Positions 8,469 through 17,470 of a stretch of DNA of 48,201 nucleotides are shown one piece after another. The DNA comes from an uncultured Selenomonadaceae bacterium (GTDB taxonomy: Bacteria; Bacillota; Negativicutes; Selenomonadales; Selenomonadaceae): positions 1-48,201 of the forward strand of contig CALZDE010000001.1 in assembly GCA_945637225.1 (NCBI GenBank), written 5' to 3'. The notes under the pieces are model-generated. The model did not search any database. It worked only from the letters and a program-made list of their open reading frames with translations, and had not been told where the DNA came from. The position numbers were made by a program, and so were the translations under genes. Numbering within the stretch: the first letter of the stretch is position 1; every line of letters starts with the position of its first letter.

Positions 8469-10352
8469 ATGCGTATTACTGATTTGCTTAAGAGCGCAAG
8501 CTTAGCATTAAATACTAAGCCAACTAGCAAAACCAACGCTATTGAGATGCTGGCAGACCTGATGGATAAGTCTGGTAATCTGTCAGACAAGAACCAGTAT
8601 TTGAAGGATGTAATGATCCGCGAGAAGGAAGGCACTACCGGTTTAGGGGATGGTATTGCTACTCCTCATGCAAAGAGTATTGGTGTTCGTGCAGCTGGTC
8701 TGGCTGCTATGACCGTTCCTGGCGGTCTGGAATTCGAGTCCTTAGATGGCAAGCCTGCACGTCTGTTCTTCATGATCGCTGCACCTGCTTCTGCTAATGA
8801 CACTCATCTTGAGCTTCTCCAGCAGCTGTCCATGATGATTATGGATCCTGATTTCAAGGAAGCACTCATCGCTGCTAAGACTAAGGAAGAGTTCCTGAAG
8901 TTAATTGATGAAAAGGAAAATGGTACTTTCGTAGCTGCTAACGCTGCACCAGCTAAGGAAGTTGATTATTCCAAGCGCATTTTAGCTGTAACCGCATGCC
9001 CAACCGGTATTGCACACACCTTCATGGCTGCTGAAAGCCTCGAGCGCGCTGCTCAGAAGAAGGGCGTATGGATTAAGGTTGAGACCAATGGCTCTGGCGG
9101 TGCTAAGAACGTTCTCACCAAGTACGAGATTGAGCAGGCTTCCTGCATTATCATCGCTGCTGATAAGAACGTAGAGATGGGCCGTTTCGATGGCAAGCAC
9201 ATGATTAAGACCAAGGTTGCTGACGGTATCAATAAGCCTGATGAACTGATTACCCGCGCATTAAGCGGCAAGGCTCCTATTTATCATCATACTGGCGGTC
9301 CTGTTGAGGGCGAGGATATGGGTGATGATGAGAGTGCAGGCCGTAAGATTTATAAGCACCTGATGAATGGTGTATCTCACATGCTTCCATTCGTTATCGG
9401 TGGTGGTATCCTGATTGCTCTGGCATTCCTGTTCGATACCTTTGATCCTGCAAACCCAGGCAACTTCGGTTCCAATACTCCTCTTGCTAAGTTCTTCAAG
9501 GATGTCGGCGGTGCTTCCTTCGGCTTCATGTTACCTGTATTAGCTGGTTTCATCGCTATGAGTATCGCAGATCGTCCTGGTCTGGCAGTCGGCTTCGTTG
9601 GCGGTGCTATGGCTGCTTCCGGCGGTTCCGGTTTCTTAGGTGCTCTCTTAGCAGGTTTTGCTGGTGGTTACATCGTAATCGGCCTGAAGAAGATTCTCTC
9701 TGGTCTGCCTGCTTCCTTAGAGGGTGTAAAGCCTGTTCTGCTCTATCCTGTTCTGGGTATCTTCTTAATGGGTGCTCTGATGCAGTTCATCATTACTCCT
9801 CCTGTTGCTTCCATTAATGAGTGGCTGTTAGCTACCCTGTCCGGTATGGATACCAGCTCCCGTGTAATGATCGGTCTGATCATGGGTGGTATGATGGCGA
9901 TTGATATGGGCGGTCCTATCAACAAGGCTGCTTATGTAACTGGTACCGGCCTCTTAGCTGGTGGCGAGTATGGCGTAATGGCAGCAGTAATGGCTGGTGG
10001 TATGGTTCCTCCAATCGCTATTGCACTGTGCACCACTTTCTTCCCTAACCGCTTCACCGAGAACGAGACTAAGACCAGCATCACCAACTTCATCATGGGT
10101 ATGTCCTTCATCACTGAGGGTGCTATCCCATTCGCTGCTGCTGACCCAATCCGTGTAATTCCTGGTCTGGCTTGCGGTGCTGCTACTGCTGGTGCTCTGT
10201 CCATGGCATTCGAGTGCACCCTGCGTGCTCCTCATGGTGGTATCTTCGTAGTTCCTACTATCGGTAATCCTGTAATGTACTTAGTTGCTATTGCTATCGG
10301 TGCTGTTGTAGGCTGCCTGATTATGAGCGTACTGAAGAAGCCTATCCGTTAA
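8469..10352 (+). CDS. fruA: PTS fructose transporter subunit IIABC
   Basis: 627 residues with all three fructose-family PTS domains. EIIA spans about 1-150, with the phosphorylated histidine in GIATPHAKS (H67). EIIB spans about 168-265, with the phospho-cysteine in AVTACPTGIAHTF (C177). EIIC spans about 300-627 and is strongly hydrophobic with many membrane helices. It imports fructose and releases fructose 1-phosphate for FruK. There is no HPr-like domain. Codon use is more biased and GC-richer than in neighbours, suggesting high expression. AAGGAG lies 10 nt before the ATG; the out-of-frame ATG at 8462 closes quickly. Confidence 0.95.
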   Translation: MRITDLLKSASLALNTKPTSKTNAIEMLADLMDKSGNLSDKNQYLKDVMIREKEGTTGLGDGIATPHAKSIGVRAAGLAAMTVPGGLEFESLDGKPARLFFMIAAPASANDTHLELLQQLSMMIMDPDFKEALIAAKTKEEFLKLIDEKENGTFVAANAAPAKEVDYSKRILAVTACPTGIAHTFMAAESLERAAQKKGVWIKVETNGSGGAKNVLTKYEIEQASCIIIAADKNVEMGRFDGKHMIKTKVADGINKPDELITRALSGKAPIYHHTGGPVEGEDMGDDESAGRKIYKHLMNGVSHMLPFVIGGGILIALAFLFDTFDPANPGNFGSNTPLAKFFKDVGGASFGFMLPVLAGFIAMSIADRPGLAVGFVGGAMAASGGSGFLGALLAGFAGGYIVIGLKKILSGLPASLEGVKPVLLYPVLGIFLMGALMQFIITPPVASINEWLLATLSGMDTSSRVMIGLIMGGMMAIDMGGPINKAAYVTGTGLLAGGEYGVMAAVMAGGMVPPIAIALCTTFFPNRFTENETKTSITNFIMGMSFITEGAIPFAAADPIRVIPGLACGAATAGALSMAFECTLRAPHGGIFVVPTIGNPVMYLVAIAIGAVVGCLIMSVLKKPIR

Positions 10353-10385
10353 TTCAAAAAGGCAATACTCAATTTAACATAAAAA

Positions 10386-10415
10386 GAAGGCCCTTCGCTT
10401 TGAAGGGTCTTTTTT
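10386..10415. terminator. Bidirectional terminator between fruA and the M20-M15 gene
   Basis: A GGCCCTTC / GAAGGGTC stem with a short loop is followed by TTTTT on the plus strand and by a T-run on the minus strand. It lies between two convergent genes and can stop both. Confidence 0.85.
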
Positions 10416-10423
10416 AATACCAT

Positions 10424-12175
10424 TTATCTGTTGCCTAAGTAATCAGGATAATACTTTAAAATTTCATCAGTTGGCAGTTCAAAATGCTGATAATCAGGGG
10501 ATTCATCCCAGTCACCACCCCAATTAAAGCCGTACCGTTCAAACAGTTTAAATGCTAAATCATCCTTTGTTATTTTATAAGGAAAATCTGCTTCACGGTC
10601 AATATAAGGTCTGCCAGCCTCTGGGGCTACTCTGTCTTCATTAATATCTGGAATATATGGATTATAGAGAGGATTTATATCTACCGCCATACCAAGGCCA
10701 TGCTTAGAAATTCTTGTCGTTCCCGATACAAGGCGGAAATTAAAGCTTGAGGAATTATTATCTGTCATCGAAAGATCATCATCAGCATTATACTCATCCA
10801 CAAGACGAATTTTTTCAATGGCATAATCAGCTTCATAAAGCTCCTTGAAAATCTTTAACACCACTTCCGCAATATGCCTGTTGCAGACCATTTCACCTTC
10901 CATTGTTTCATTTGCCAGATTTTTATGTAAAACATGGAGATAGCGTAAATCTTCCCTAGGTACACTGCAATCGTCCTTAAAGGATTTTCCTTTCATTCTT
11001 TCCATTAATTCATCAGAAATTTCCTCAATGTAAAAACTTTCCATCTTCATTTTCCTTTCCTTGCTTGAAATTACATCACAGGCGGTCATTGACATAGCCT
11101 TTACCGCTAATAACGCCATTTCCTTAGCATATTCACTGCCTGCCGCTACTGCAAATTCAGGTGTATGAGCATCAATCCCTGTACCAATTTTTATAGTTGG
11201 CTGAATTGTTGCTGCATCATGACTGACATTCCCCACATCAGTAGAACCATCAGCGTAATCATCAGGATAAATTCTAATATCTTCTACACCTAACGCCTTT
11301 AAATTATCCTGCATAAACTTTTCCAGGCACTTATTATTTATCATATTTTTATATAATGGTTCATAATGCTCCAGTTCTAATTCTGTATCGTGCTCTTTCG
11401 CTACTTTTTTAGCAAGTTCCTTTATAGCAAACAGCATTTTTCCTTCCAAATAATCTGCATCCAAAGAACGTATTGTTGCCTTCATCGTACATCTGTCAGG
11501 AATTATATTAGGAGCATTTCCGCCTTCAGTGATTATTTTTCCTAAAATATATGGCTTTTTAAAGCTTGTCTGCAATTCATTCAGACGCTGATAAAAATCA
11601 ACTAAAGTATCAAGGGCATTTATTCCATGATAATCAGGATCAGCTACATGAGCCGGTTTCCCTAAAAAGGTAATTCTCAAAGGATGAGTTGCATAGGACG
11701 TTCCACCAAAAGCTGTTACATTATCTGGATGGCAAATCAAAACTGCATCTAAGTTTTTAAACATTCCCTTTTCACTCATAACAGTCTTACTGCCAACAGT
11801 TTCCTCTGCAGGACAGCCAAAAACATGAACTGTTGCCTTATCGCCTAAGACCTTACTACATACGATACCTGCCAGCACACTCATTCCGGCAATTAAATTG
11901 TGACCGCAGGCATGACCTATTTCCGGCAAAGCATCATATTCCGCCAAAAAGCCAATATTAATTTTACCATTACCGCTCATTGCATGAAATGAGGTAGGAA
12001 ATTCTTTTGGCAAGGCTTCCCCTACTTTAAAACTTTCTTTAATAAGCTGTTTTTTTAAAAAATCCGCTGACTTAAATTCTTCATTTCCCAATTCTGGATT
12101 AGCATGAAGATAATCAGCTATCTCCCACAAAATACTTTTATATTCTTCAGCTATGTCGCATATTTTATTTTTCAT
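10424..12175 (-). CDS. Fusion of M20 amidohydrolase and M15 peptidase
   Basis: 583 residues, no signal peptide, so probably cytoplasmic. Residues 1 to about 370 form an M20-family metallopeptidase (AbgB/PM20D2-like): LAEYDALPEIGHACGHNL with GHACGH at 87-92, catalytic pair E124-E125 in CPAEETVGS, and late AHTPEFA. Residues about 376-583 form an M15 peptidase: SKHGLGMAVD supplies H492 and D499, WGGDW supplies D555, and DYQHFE supplies H564, the pattern of L-Ala-D-Glu endopeptidases and VanY relatives. Each part is about the size of a stand-alone enzyme. The junction contains AAGGAAAGG followed by ATG (residue 376), as if an old gene start were retained. It begins 3 nt after the binding-protein gene and ends the importer operon. 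I infer hydrolysis of imported wall peptides. Confidence 0.85.
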   Translation of the reverse strand: MKNKICDIAEEYKSILWEIADYLHANPELGNEEFKSADFLKKQLIKESFKVGEALPKEFPTSFHAMSGNGKINIGFLAEYDALPEIGHACGHNLIAGMSVLAGIVCSKVLGDKATVHVFGCPAEETVGSKTVMSEKGMFKNLDAVLICHPDNVTAFGGTSYATHPLRITFLGKPAHVADPDYHGINALDTLVDFYQRLNELQTSFKKPYILGKIITEGGNAPNIIPDRCTMKATIRSLDADYLEGKMLFAIKELAKKVAKEHDTELELEHYEPLYKNMINNKCLEKFMQDNLKALGVEDIRIYPDDYADGSTDVGNVSHDAATIQPTIKIGTGIDAHTPEFAVAAGSEYAKEMALLAVKAMSMTACDVISSKERKMKMESFYIEEISDELMERMKGKSFKDDCSVPREDLRYLHVLHKNLANETMEGEMVCNRHIAEVVLKIFKELYEADYAIEKIRLVDEYNADDDLSMTDNNSSSFNFRLVSGTTRISKHGLGMAVDINPLYNPYIPDINEDRVAPEAGRPYIDREADFPYKITKDDLAFKLFERYGFNWGGDWDESPDYQHFELPTDEILKYYPDYLGNR

Positions 12176-12178
12176 AAG

Positions 12179-13762
12179 TTAATTCTCCAAATAGGCTTCC
12201 GTCAAATCAACCAATCCCATAGGCGAGGTAAAATAACCTTTTATTCTAGGATTTATTACCAAATTCATCGAAGAATAATAGAGTGGAATTATTACATAAT
12301 CGTCTATGAGAAGCTGTTCTGCCTCATGCATGTATTCAGCACGCTTTACGCCGTCAGTTTCCTGCTTCGCCTTAGCTACTAATTCAATAAACTTAGGATT
12401 TTTGTAGCGCGATTCATTATTGGGGTCATAGTAAATATCCAAGAAGTTCATGGGGTCGGAAAAATCAGCTATCCAATTGGCATAAGCAATCTGATAATCA
12501 CCATTATCCCTGCTGTCATAAAATACCTTTGTCTCCTGATTAACCAGCTCTACCTCTATTCCCAAATTCTTTTTCCACATATCCTGAATACCTTCACAAA
12601 TTACCTTACTGCTTTCGCTTGTGCCATAAAGTAAAGTAATAGCTTCGCCATTATAACCTGATTCCTTTAAAATTTTTCTCGCTTCTTCTGCATTTTCCTG
12701 CATTAATTTTTCATAGCTTCCAGAGCGGAAATCATTTTTATTTATTATCATGCCAGGCGGAACAAAGGCATAGGCTGGTTCTTTACCGCTCTTAACTACA
12801 TTACGCACAAAATTCTCACGTTCAATAGACATGGCAAAGGCTTGACGGACCTTAGGATTATCAAATGGTGCTTTCTCCAAGTTAAATACATAGTAAATAG
12901 TACCCAGCATAGGATATGGCTTGTATAATCCCAAATCACGCAATCTTGCTTCATCAGCAGAAGGTGGTTCATCCACAATATCGGCATTACCACTCTCTAA
13001 GAAATTTACTCTGGTAGCGGCAGATTCACTAATTGGCATAACAATACATGGTGATTTGACATTATCCTTATTCCAGTAATTATCATTTTTCATCATAATA
13101 ATTTCGCTGGAATGAATCCATTTTTTTAATATATATGGACCACAGGAAACAATGTTTTTATCACTGCCAGCCCATGTTTCTGGATTAACTTCTACTATGT
13201 GTTTGGGTACTGGATAGAAGGCGTGAAATGAAGTCAGTCCCAAGAAATATGCGGCAGGCTCGCCAAGCTGTACCTCTAAAGTTCTTTCATCTATCGCCCT
13301 TACGCCTACATCATCAGCAGCTGCTTCTTCACTGTTGTACGCCTCACCATTTTTCAAAACAAATAGCATATAAGCATTCTGAGAAGCGGTATTAGGGTCT
13401 AATACACGTTTCCATGAATAAACAAAATCATCCGCTGTAATAGGTGTGCCATCACTCCAGCAAATTCCTTCTCTTAAGTAAAACCTATAAGTCATGCCAT
13501 CAGAAGAAATTTCCCATTTTTCTGCTAATGCCGGCTGTGGAATACCATTTTTATCTATTCTCGTCAGTCCCTCAAATAATTCCAATTCAGCATTACTTTC
13601 AGGAAGTCCCGTAGTCAGAGCTGGGTCAAGGCTGGCTGGTTCTGCCTTAATAGCATAGGAAATCGTACCCTCCGGCAACTCTGTCTGACTGCTTCCACAT
13701 CCCGATATAAACACCAAGGAAAACGATGTTATTATTGCTAAAAACAATTTATTTAACTTCAT
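12179..13762 (-). CDS. Oligopeptide ABC transporter substrate-binding lipoprotein
   Basis: 527 residues, family 5 extracellular solute-binding protein (OppA/DppA/MppA). The N terminus is a lipoprotein signal with the lipobox around ISGC (C22). The usual early motif SLDPALTTG and the ADDFVYSWKRVLDP segment near residue 115 are present. It should bind peptides in the periplasm and pass them to the membrane components encoded upstream. Ligand specificity cannot be read. E. coli MppA, a member of this family, carries murein tripeptide, which would fit the downstream and upstream wall-peptide enzymes. GAGG precedes the ATG; the gap to the ATPase gene is 10 nt. Confidence 0.92.
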   Translation of the reverse strand: MKLNKLFLAIITSFSLVFISGCGSSQTELPEGTISYAIKAEPASLDPALTTGLPESNAELELFEGLTRIDKNGIPQPALAEKWEISSDGMTYRFYLREGICWSDGTPITADDFVYSWKRVLDPNTASQNAYMLFVLKNGEAYNSEEAAADDVGVRAIDERTLEVQLGEPAAYFLGLTSFHAFYPVPKHIVEVNPETWAGSDKNIVSCGPYILKKWIHSSEIIMMKNDNYWNKDNVKSPCIVMPISESAATRVNFLESGNADIVDEPPSADEARLRDLGLYKPYPMLGTIYYVFNLEKAPFDNPKVRQAFAMSIERENFVRNVVKSGKEPAYAFVPPGMIINKNDFRSGSYEKLMQENAEEARKILKESGYNGEAITLLYGTSESSKVICEGIQDMWKKNLGIEVELVNQETKVFYDSRDNGDYQIAYANWIADFSDPMNFLDIYYDPNNESRYKNPKFIELVAKAKQETDGVKRAEYMHEAEQLLIDDYVIIPLYYSSMNLVINPRIKGYFTSPMGLVDLTEAYLEN

Positions 13763-13772
13763 ATGAATTACC

Positions 13773-14561
13773 TCATTTTTTGAAATCAGGGTCGGGAACA
13801 GGAATTGCTGATAACAGATTTTTGGTATAAGGATGCTGAGGATTTTTATATAATTCTTCCGCTTCCGCTATTTCTACAATTCTTCCTTTATTCATTACTG
13901 CCACCCTGTCGCTGATATAACGTACCATAGCCAAATCATGAGCAATAAAGAGATAAGTAAGTGATAATTCCTTCTGCAAATCACTTAAAAGATTTACTAC
14001 CTGTGCCTGAATTGATACATCTAAAGCAGAAATAGGTTCATCACATATTATCACATCAGGATTAAGGGCTAATGCTCTGGCAATTCCTACACGTTGTCTC
14101 TGACCACCACTGAATTCATGCGGAAAACGGTTTGCCTGTTCCCTGCTTAAACCTACTAATTCCAATAATTTAAAAATCCTTTTTTGTAATTCCTGTGCAT
14201 TATCGTATGCCTTATTAATAACTAAAGGCTCTGCAATAATTTCTGCTACAGTCATTCGAGGATTTAAACAGGCATAAGGGTCCTGAAATATCATCTGAAT
14301 TTTTGGTGTAATTCCACTTAATTTTTCACCATTAAGAAAAACATCACCGCCAGTAGCAGGATAAAGTCCCATTATAGTACGCCCCGTTGTGGACTTGCCA
14401 CAGCCAGACTCACCAACCAGCCCCAATGTTTCTCCCTTGTAAATATCGAAGCTTACACCATCAACAGCCTTATAATATTCCTTTGGTTTTCCCCAAAATG
14501 TTCTCTCTGTCACAAAATATTTTTGCAGATTTTTGACGGATAAAAGTGGTTTATCATTCAT
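13773..14561 (-). CDS. Oligopeptide ABC transporter ATPase (OppF/DppF type)
   Basis: 262 residues. Walker A is GLVGESGCGKST, the ABC signature is FSGGQRQRVGIARALAL, and Walker B is PDVIICDEPISALD. It energises peptide import with the OppD-type partner. The start overlaps the partner's stop by 8 nt and follows GGAGGG, indicating translational coupling. The protein lacks most of the C-terminal extension that carries the peptide-transporter-specific domain in typical 320-residue OppF proteins. The frame ends cleanly at VPDPDFKK, so this looks like natural shortening and not a frameshift. Confidence 0.92.
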   Translation of the reverse strand: MNDKPLLSVKNLQKYFVTERTFWGKPKEYYKAVDGVSFDIYKGETLGLVGESGCGKSTTGRTIMGLYPATGGDVFLNGEKLSGITPKIQMIFQDPYACLNPRMTVAEIIAEPLVINKAYDNAQELQKRIFKLLELVGLSREQANRFPHEFSGGQRQRVGIARALALNPDVIICDEPISALDVSIQAQVVNLLSDLQKELSLTYLFIAHDLAMVRYISDRVAVMNKGRIVEIAEAEELYKNPQHPYTKNLLSAIPVPDPDFKK

Positions 14562-15555
14562 CTAAATTCCCTCCTTCCTGTCTTTTCTTTTCCAGTAGCC
14601 AGCATCTTACACAATGCTTATTTTCATTGTTAATTTTTTCCAAATCAGGTCTATATTCCTGACATACCTTCATGGCATATTCACAACGAGGAAAAAAGCC
14701 ACATCCCTTTACCTCATACAATAAATCAGGTGGCTGACCGTCAATTACTGCCAGTTTTTCCTGACGATTAGCATTAATTTTAGGCAATGCTTTTAATAAT
14801 CCCTTTGTGTATGGGTGCTGTGGGTTATGGAATATTTCACTCGCTGTACCAGTCTCTGCTATTTCTCCTGCATACATGACATTTACCCTGTCGCATATAC
14901 CAGCAATTACACCTAAATCGTGTGAAATAAGTATAATCGACATATTCAGTTCCTTGCGTAATTTCTTCAAAAGCTCCATTATCTGTGCTTGAATAGTTAC
15001 ATCTAAAGCCGTTGTCGGTTCGTCAGCTATCAGTAATTTAGGCCTTCCTGCTAAAGCCATTGCTATCATAACTCTTTGGCGCATACCACCGCTGAATTCA
15101 TGCGGATATCTTTGCAGTCTCTCCTCTGGAGCAGAAATTCCTACTGCCTGCAACAGCTTAATTGCTTCGGACCTTATTTCCGCATTATTCATATTACTGT
15201 GAATACGAATACTCTCCATCAATTGATAGCCAATAGTTAAAACAGGATTTAAGGAAGTCATCGGATCCTGAAAAATCATGGCAATATCCTTACCACGTAT
15301 TTTTCGCCATTCTTCATTACTTAAATTTACTAAATTCTTTCCTGCAAAATTAATACTTCCCTTTTCAATAAAGGAATTTTCTTCTGGCAAAAGACCCATA
15401 ATAGCATGAGAAGTTACGCTTTTTCCACAGCCTGATTCACCTACAATGCCTATAATTTCTCCCTCATTTACAGAGAAGCTGACACCTCTTACAGCATGTA
15501 TATCTCCACGATAAGTATGAAAACCTACCGCTAAATCTTTCACATTTAATAGCAT
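14554..15555 (-). CDS. Oligopeptide ABC transporter ATPase (OppD/DppD type)
   Basis: About 333 residues from the ATG at 15555, which has AAGGAG upstream; the longer frame overlaps the permease gene and is less likely. Walker A is GIVGESGCGKSV, the signature is FSGGMRQRVMIAMALAG, and Walker B is KLLIADEPTTALD. The C terminus has the peptide-transporter extension with four cysteines (CGFFPRCEYAMKVC...C), which in this family can bind an iron-sulfur cluster. It pairs with the OppF-type ATPase encoded next. Confidence 0.93.
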   Translation of the reverse strand: MLLNVKDLAVGFHTYRGDIHAVRGVSFSVNEGEIIGIVGESGCGKSVTSHAIMGLLPEENSFIEKGSINFAGKNLVNLSNEEWRKIRGKDIAMIFQDPMTSLNPVLTIGYQLMESIRIHSNMNNAEIRSEAIKLLQAVGISAPEERLQRYPHEFSGGMRQRVMIAMALAGRPKLLIADEPTTALDVTIQAQIMELLKKLRKELNMSIILISHDLGVIAGICDRVNVMYAGEIAETGTASEIFHNPQHPYTKGLLKALPKINANRQEKLAVIDGQPPDLLYEVKGCGFFPRCEYAMKVCQEYRPDLEKINNENKHCVRCWLLEKKRQEGGNLDE

Positions 15556-15565
15556 AATTTTCTCC

Positions 15566-16474
15566 TTATCGGCGCATCTTAGGGTCAAGAGCATCTCTTA
15601 AACCATCACTCAAGAAATTAAAAGCCAGCATTGTCAGACTGATCGCGGCTGCTGGAAAAAACAGCTGAAATGGATAACCACGCATAGAATTAATTCCCTC
15701 AGAAGCCAATACACCCCAGCTTGCCATTGGTGCAGATACGCCAAGACCGATAAAGCTTAAAAATGCCTCTGTAAAAATAGCATCGGGAATAGAAAGACTC
15801 CATGAGACTACAATCGCACCTACTGCATTAGGAATGAGATGCTTTGTCAGCAAACGCCATTTAGAAGCCCCCATGCTTATTGCCGCTAAAACAAATTCCT
15901 GCTCCTTGATAGAAAGAACCTGACCTCGCACAATTCTCGCCATCTGAAGCCAATAACTGATACCAAGAGCGATGAATATATTTAATAATCCCGGCTTAAA
16001 TACCACCATGAGAAGAATGACATAAAGAAGTGTTGGTACACTATACAGCACGTCTACAATATTCATCATAATGCGGTCAACCTTACCGCCCATCAAGCCG
16101 GAAATACCGCCATATAAAACACCTATAACAAGATTAATAAGGCTGGCTATAAGACCAATGGACAGTGAAATTCTAGCACCATATAAGACACGAATAAATA
16201 AATCCCTGCCTAAACTGTCTGTACCAAACCAGTGCTCATAGCTAGGGCCTGCATTAACATTATTAAAATCCTGATCAGCATAGCCAATAGAAGAAAACAT
16301 AGGACCAATTAAGGCTAAAAGCATTAAAAAGACAATAAAGCATAAACCAGCTATTGCCATTTTATCTTTTTTCAAGCGAAGCCATGCGTCCTGCCAATAT
16401 CCCAAAGAAGGCTTGTTATTTTCCTGTATTTTTTCTATGTTTTTATTATCAGCAGGTGAAAAATCAAAGGTCAT
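15566..16474 (-). CDS. Peptide ABC transporter permease (OppC/DppC type)
   Basis: 302 residues with about six membrane helices. A cytoplasmic N-terminal tail precedes the first helix (MAIAGLCFIVFLMLLALIG), and the EAA-type coupling loop is visible around AAISMGASKWRLLTKHLIPN. The HWFGTDSLGRDLFIRVLYG block is typical of OppC. It forms the membrane channel with the OppB-type permease. Its ATG overlaps the TAA of the preceding gene (TAATG), so the two are translationally coupled. Confidence 0.93.
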   Translation of the reverse strand: MTFDFSPADNKNIEKIQENNKPSLGYWQDAWLRLKKDKMAIAGLCFIVFLMLLALIGPMFSSIGYADQDFNNVNAGPSYEHWFGTDSLGRDLFIRVLYGARISLSIGLIASLINLVIGVLYGGISGLMGGKVDRIMMNIVDVLYSVPTLLYVILLMVVFKPGLLNIFIALGISYWLQMARIVRGQVLSIKEQEFVLAAISMGASKWRLLTKHLIPNAVGAIVVSWSLSIPDAIFTEAFLSFIGLGVSAPMASWGVLASEGINSMRGYPFQLFFPAAAISLTMLAFNFLSDGLRDALDPKMRR

Positions 16475-17406
16475 TATTCTACCTCCTTATCACCTAACTT
16501 AATTCGTGGATCAAGTAACGGATAAATTAAATCTACCAGCATATTCATAAAAATAACAATTGCACTATAAAAAATTGTTATGCCCAAAATAACTGTATAA
16601 TCTCTGTTATAAATGCTGGTAACAAAATACTTTCCTAACCCCGGAATGGCAAAGATATTTTCAATAACAAAGCTTCCTGTTAAAATTCCAGCTGTCAAAG
16701 GACCGAGGTAGGTAACAACAGGAATAACTGCATTAGGCAGGGCATGCTTAAAGAGAATATTAAACTGAGATAAGCCCTTTGCTTTAGCGGTTTTTATAAA
16801 ATCCTGCCCTAAAACATCAAGCATGCTGGAGCGTGTAAGTCTTGTAATAAAAGCCATTGGCATAGCAGATAATGCTAAAACAGGTAAAATTCTGCTTGTC
16901 CAGTCACGCCACATATTAGCAGGCAATAAACCTAACTTTATAGCTAAAATATCCACCAGAAGAGCCGCTAACACAAAGCCGGGAACAGCAATTCCCAAGG
17001 TTGTAATAAAATTAATTACCCTGTCCTGCCACCTGTTTCTTCTTACCGCCGCCCAAATACCAGCCGGCACTCCCACTATTATAGAAAGGATGACACTTTC
17101 AATACCAAGCTCAAAGGAAACAGGTACGTTTTCCTCAATTATTTCATTAACACTGCGTCCCAAATACTTAAATGACGGGCCTAAATCGCCATGTGCTAAA
17201 TTTATCATGTAATCCTTATACTGTATAATCAGAGGGTCGTTTAATTTGTAACGTGCCTCAATATTTGCCTGAACTGCTGGTGGAATTTTCTTTTCTGCCG
17301 TAAATGGTCCGCCAGGAATGGAATGCATTAATATAAAGGTAATTGTCGTAACTACCCATAATACTATTAAAGCATTTGCCACTCTTTTTATAAGATAGCC
17401 AAACAT
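16474..17406 (-). CDS. Peptide ABC transporter permease (OppB/DppB type)
   Basis: 310 residues with six predicted membrane helices. The MFGYLIKRVANALIVLWVVT start and the LNDPLIIQYKDYMINLAHGD block are typical of OppB/DppB. The EAA loop is near KTAKAKGLSQFNILFKHALP. GGAG lies about 12 nt before the ATG, longer than ideal. It is the first transporter gene after the L,D-transpeptidase, separated by 64 bp that hold an imperfect hairpin. Confidence 0.93.
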   Translation of the reverse strand: MFGYLIKRVANALIVLWVVTTITFILMHSIPGGPFTAEKKIPPAVQANIEARYKLNDPLIIQYKDYMINLAHGDLGPSFKYLGRSVNEIIEENVPVSFELGIESVILSIIVGVPAGIWAAVRRNRWQDRVINFITTLGIAVPGFVLAALLVDILAIKLGLLPANMWRDWTSRILPVLALSAMPMAFITRLTRSSMLDVLGQDFIKTAKAKGLSQFNILFKHALPNAVIPVVTYLGPLTAGILTGSFVIENIFAIPGLGKYFVTSIYNRDYTVILGITIFYSAIVIFMNMLVDLIYPLLDPRIKLGDKEVE

Positions 17407-17433
17407 TTAAAATATCAACTCCTAAATTAAATA

Positions 17434-17460
17434 ACAGGATAGCAAAATCAGCCATCCTGC
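17434..17460 (-). terminator. Imperfect hairpin between the L,D-transpeptidase and importer genes
   Basis: Arms 17434-17443 and 17451-17460 pair over 10 bp with two wobble positions around a 7-nt loop. On the minus strand it is followed by TTATTTAATTT, a poor U-tract. It may be a weak terminator that sets the ratio of transpeptidase to transporter, or a processing site. Confidence 0.45.
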
Positions 17461-17470
17461 TATGAATACT

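Noticed and set aside
9932..10235. Minus-strand frames inside fruA
   Set aside because: FruA is intact with all PTS motifs; the biased codon use of a highly expressed gene leaves few stops on the other strand.
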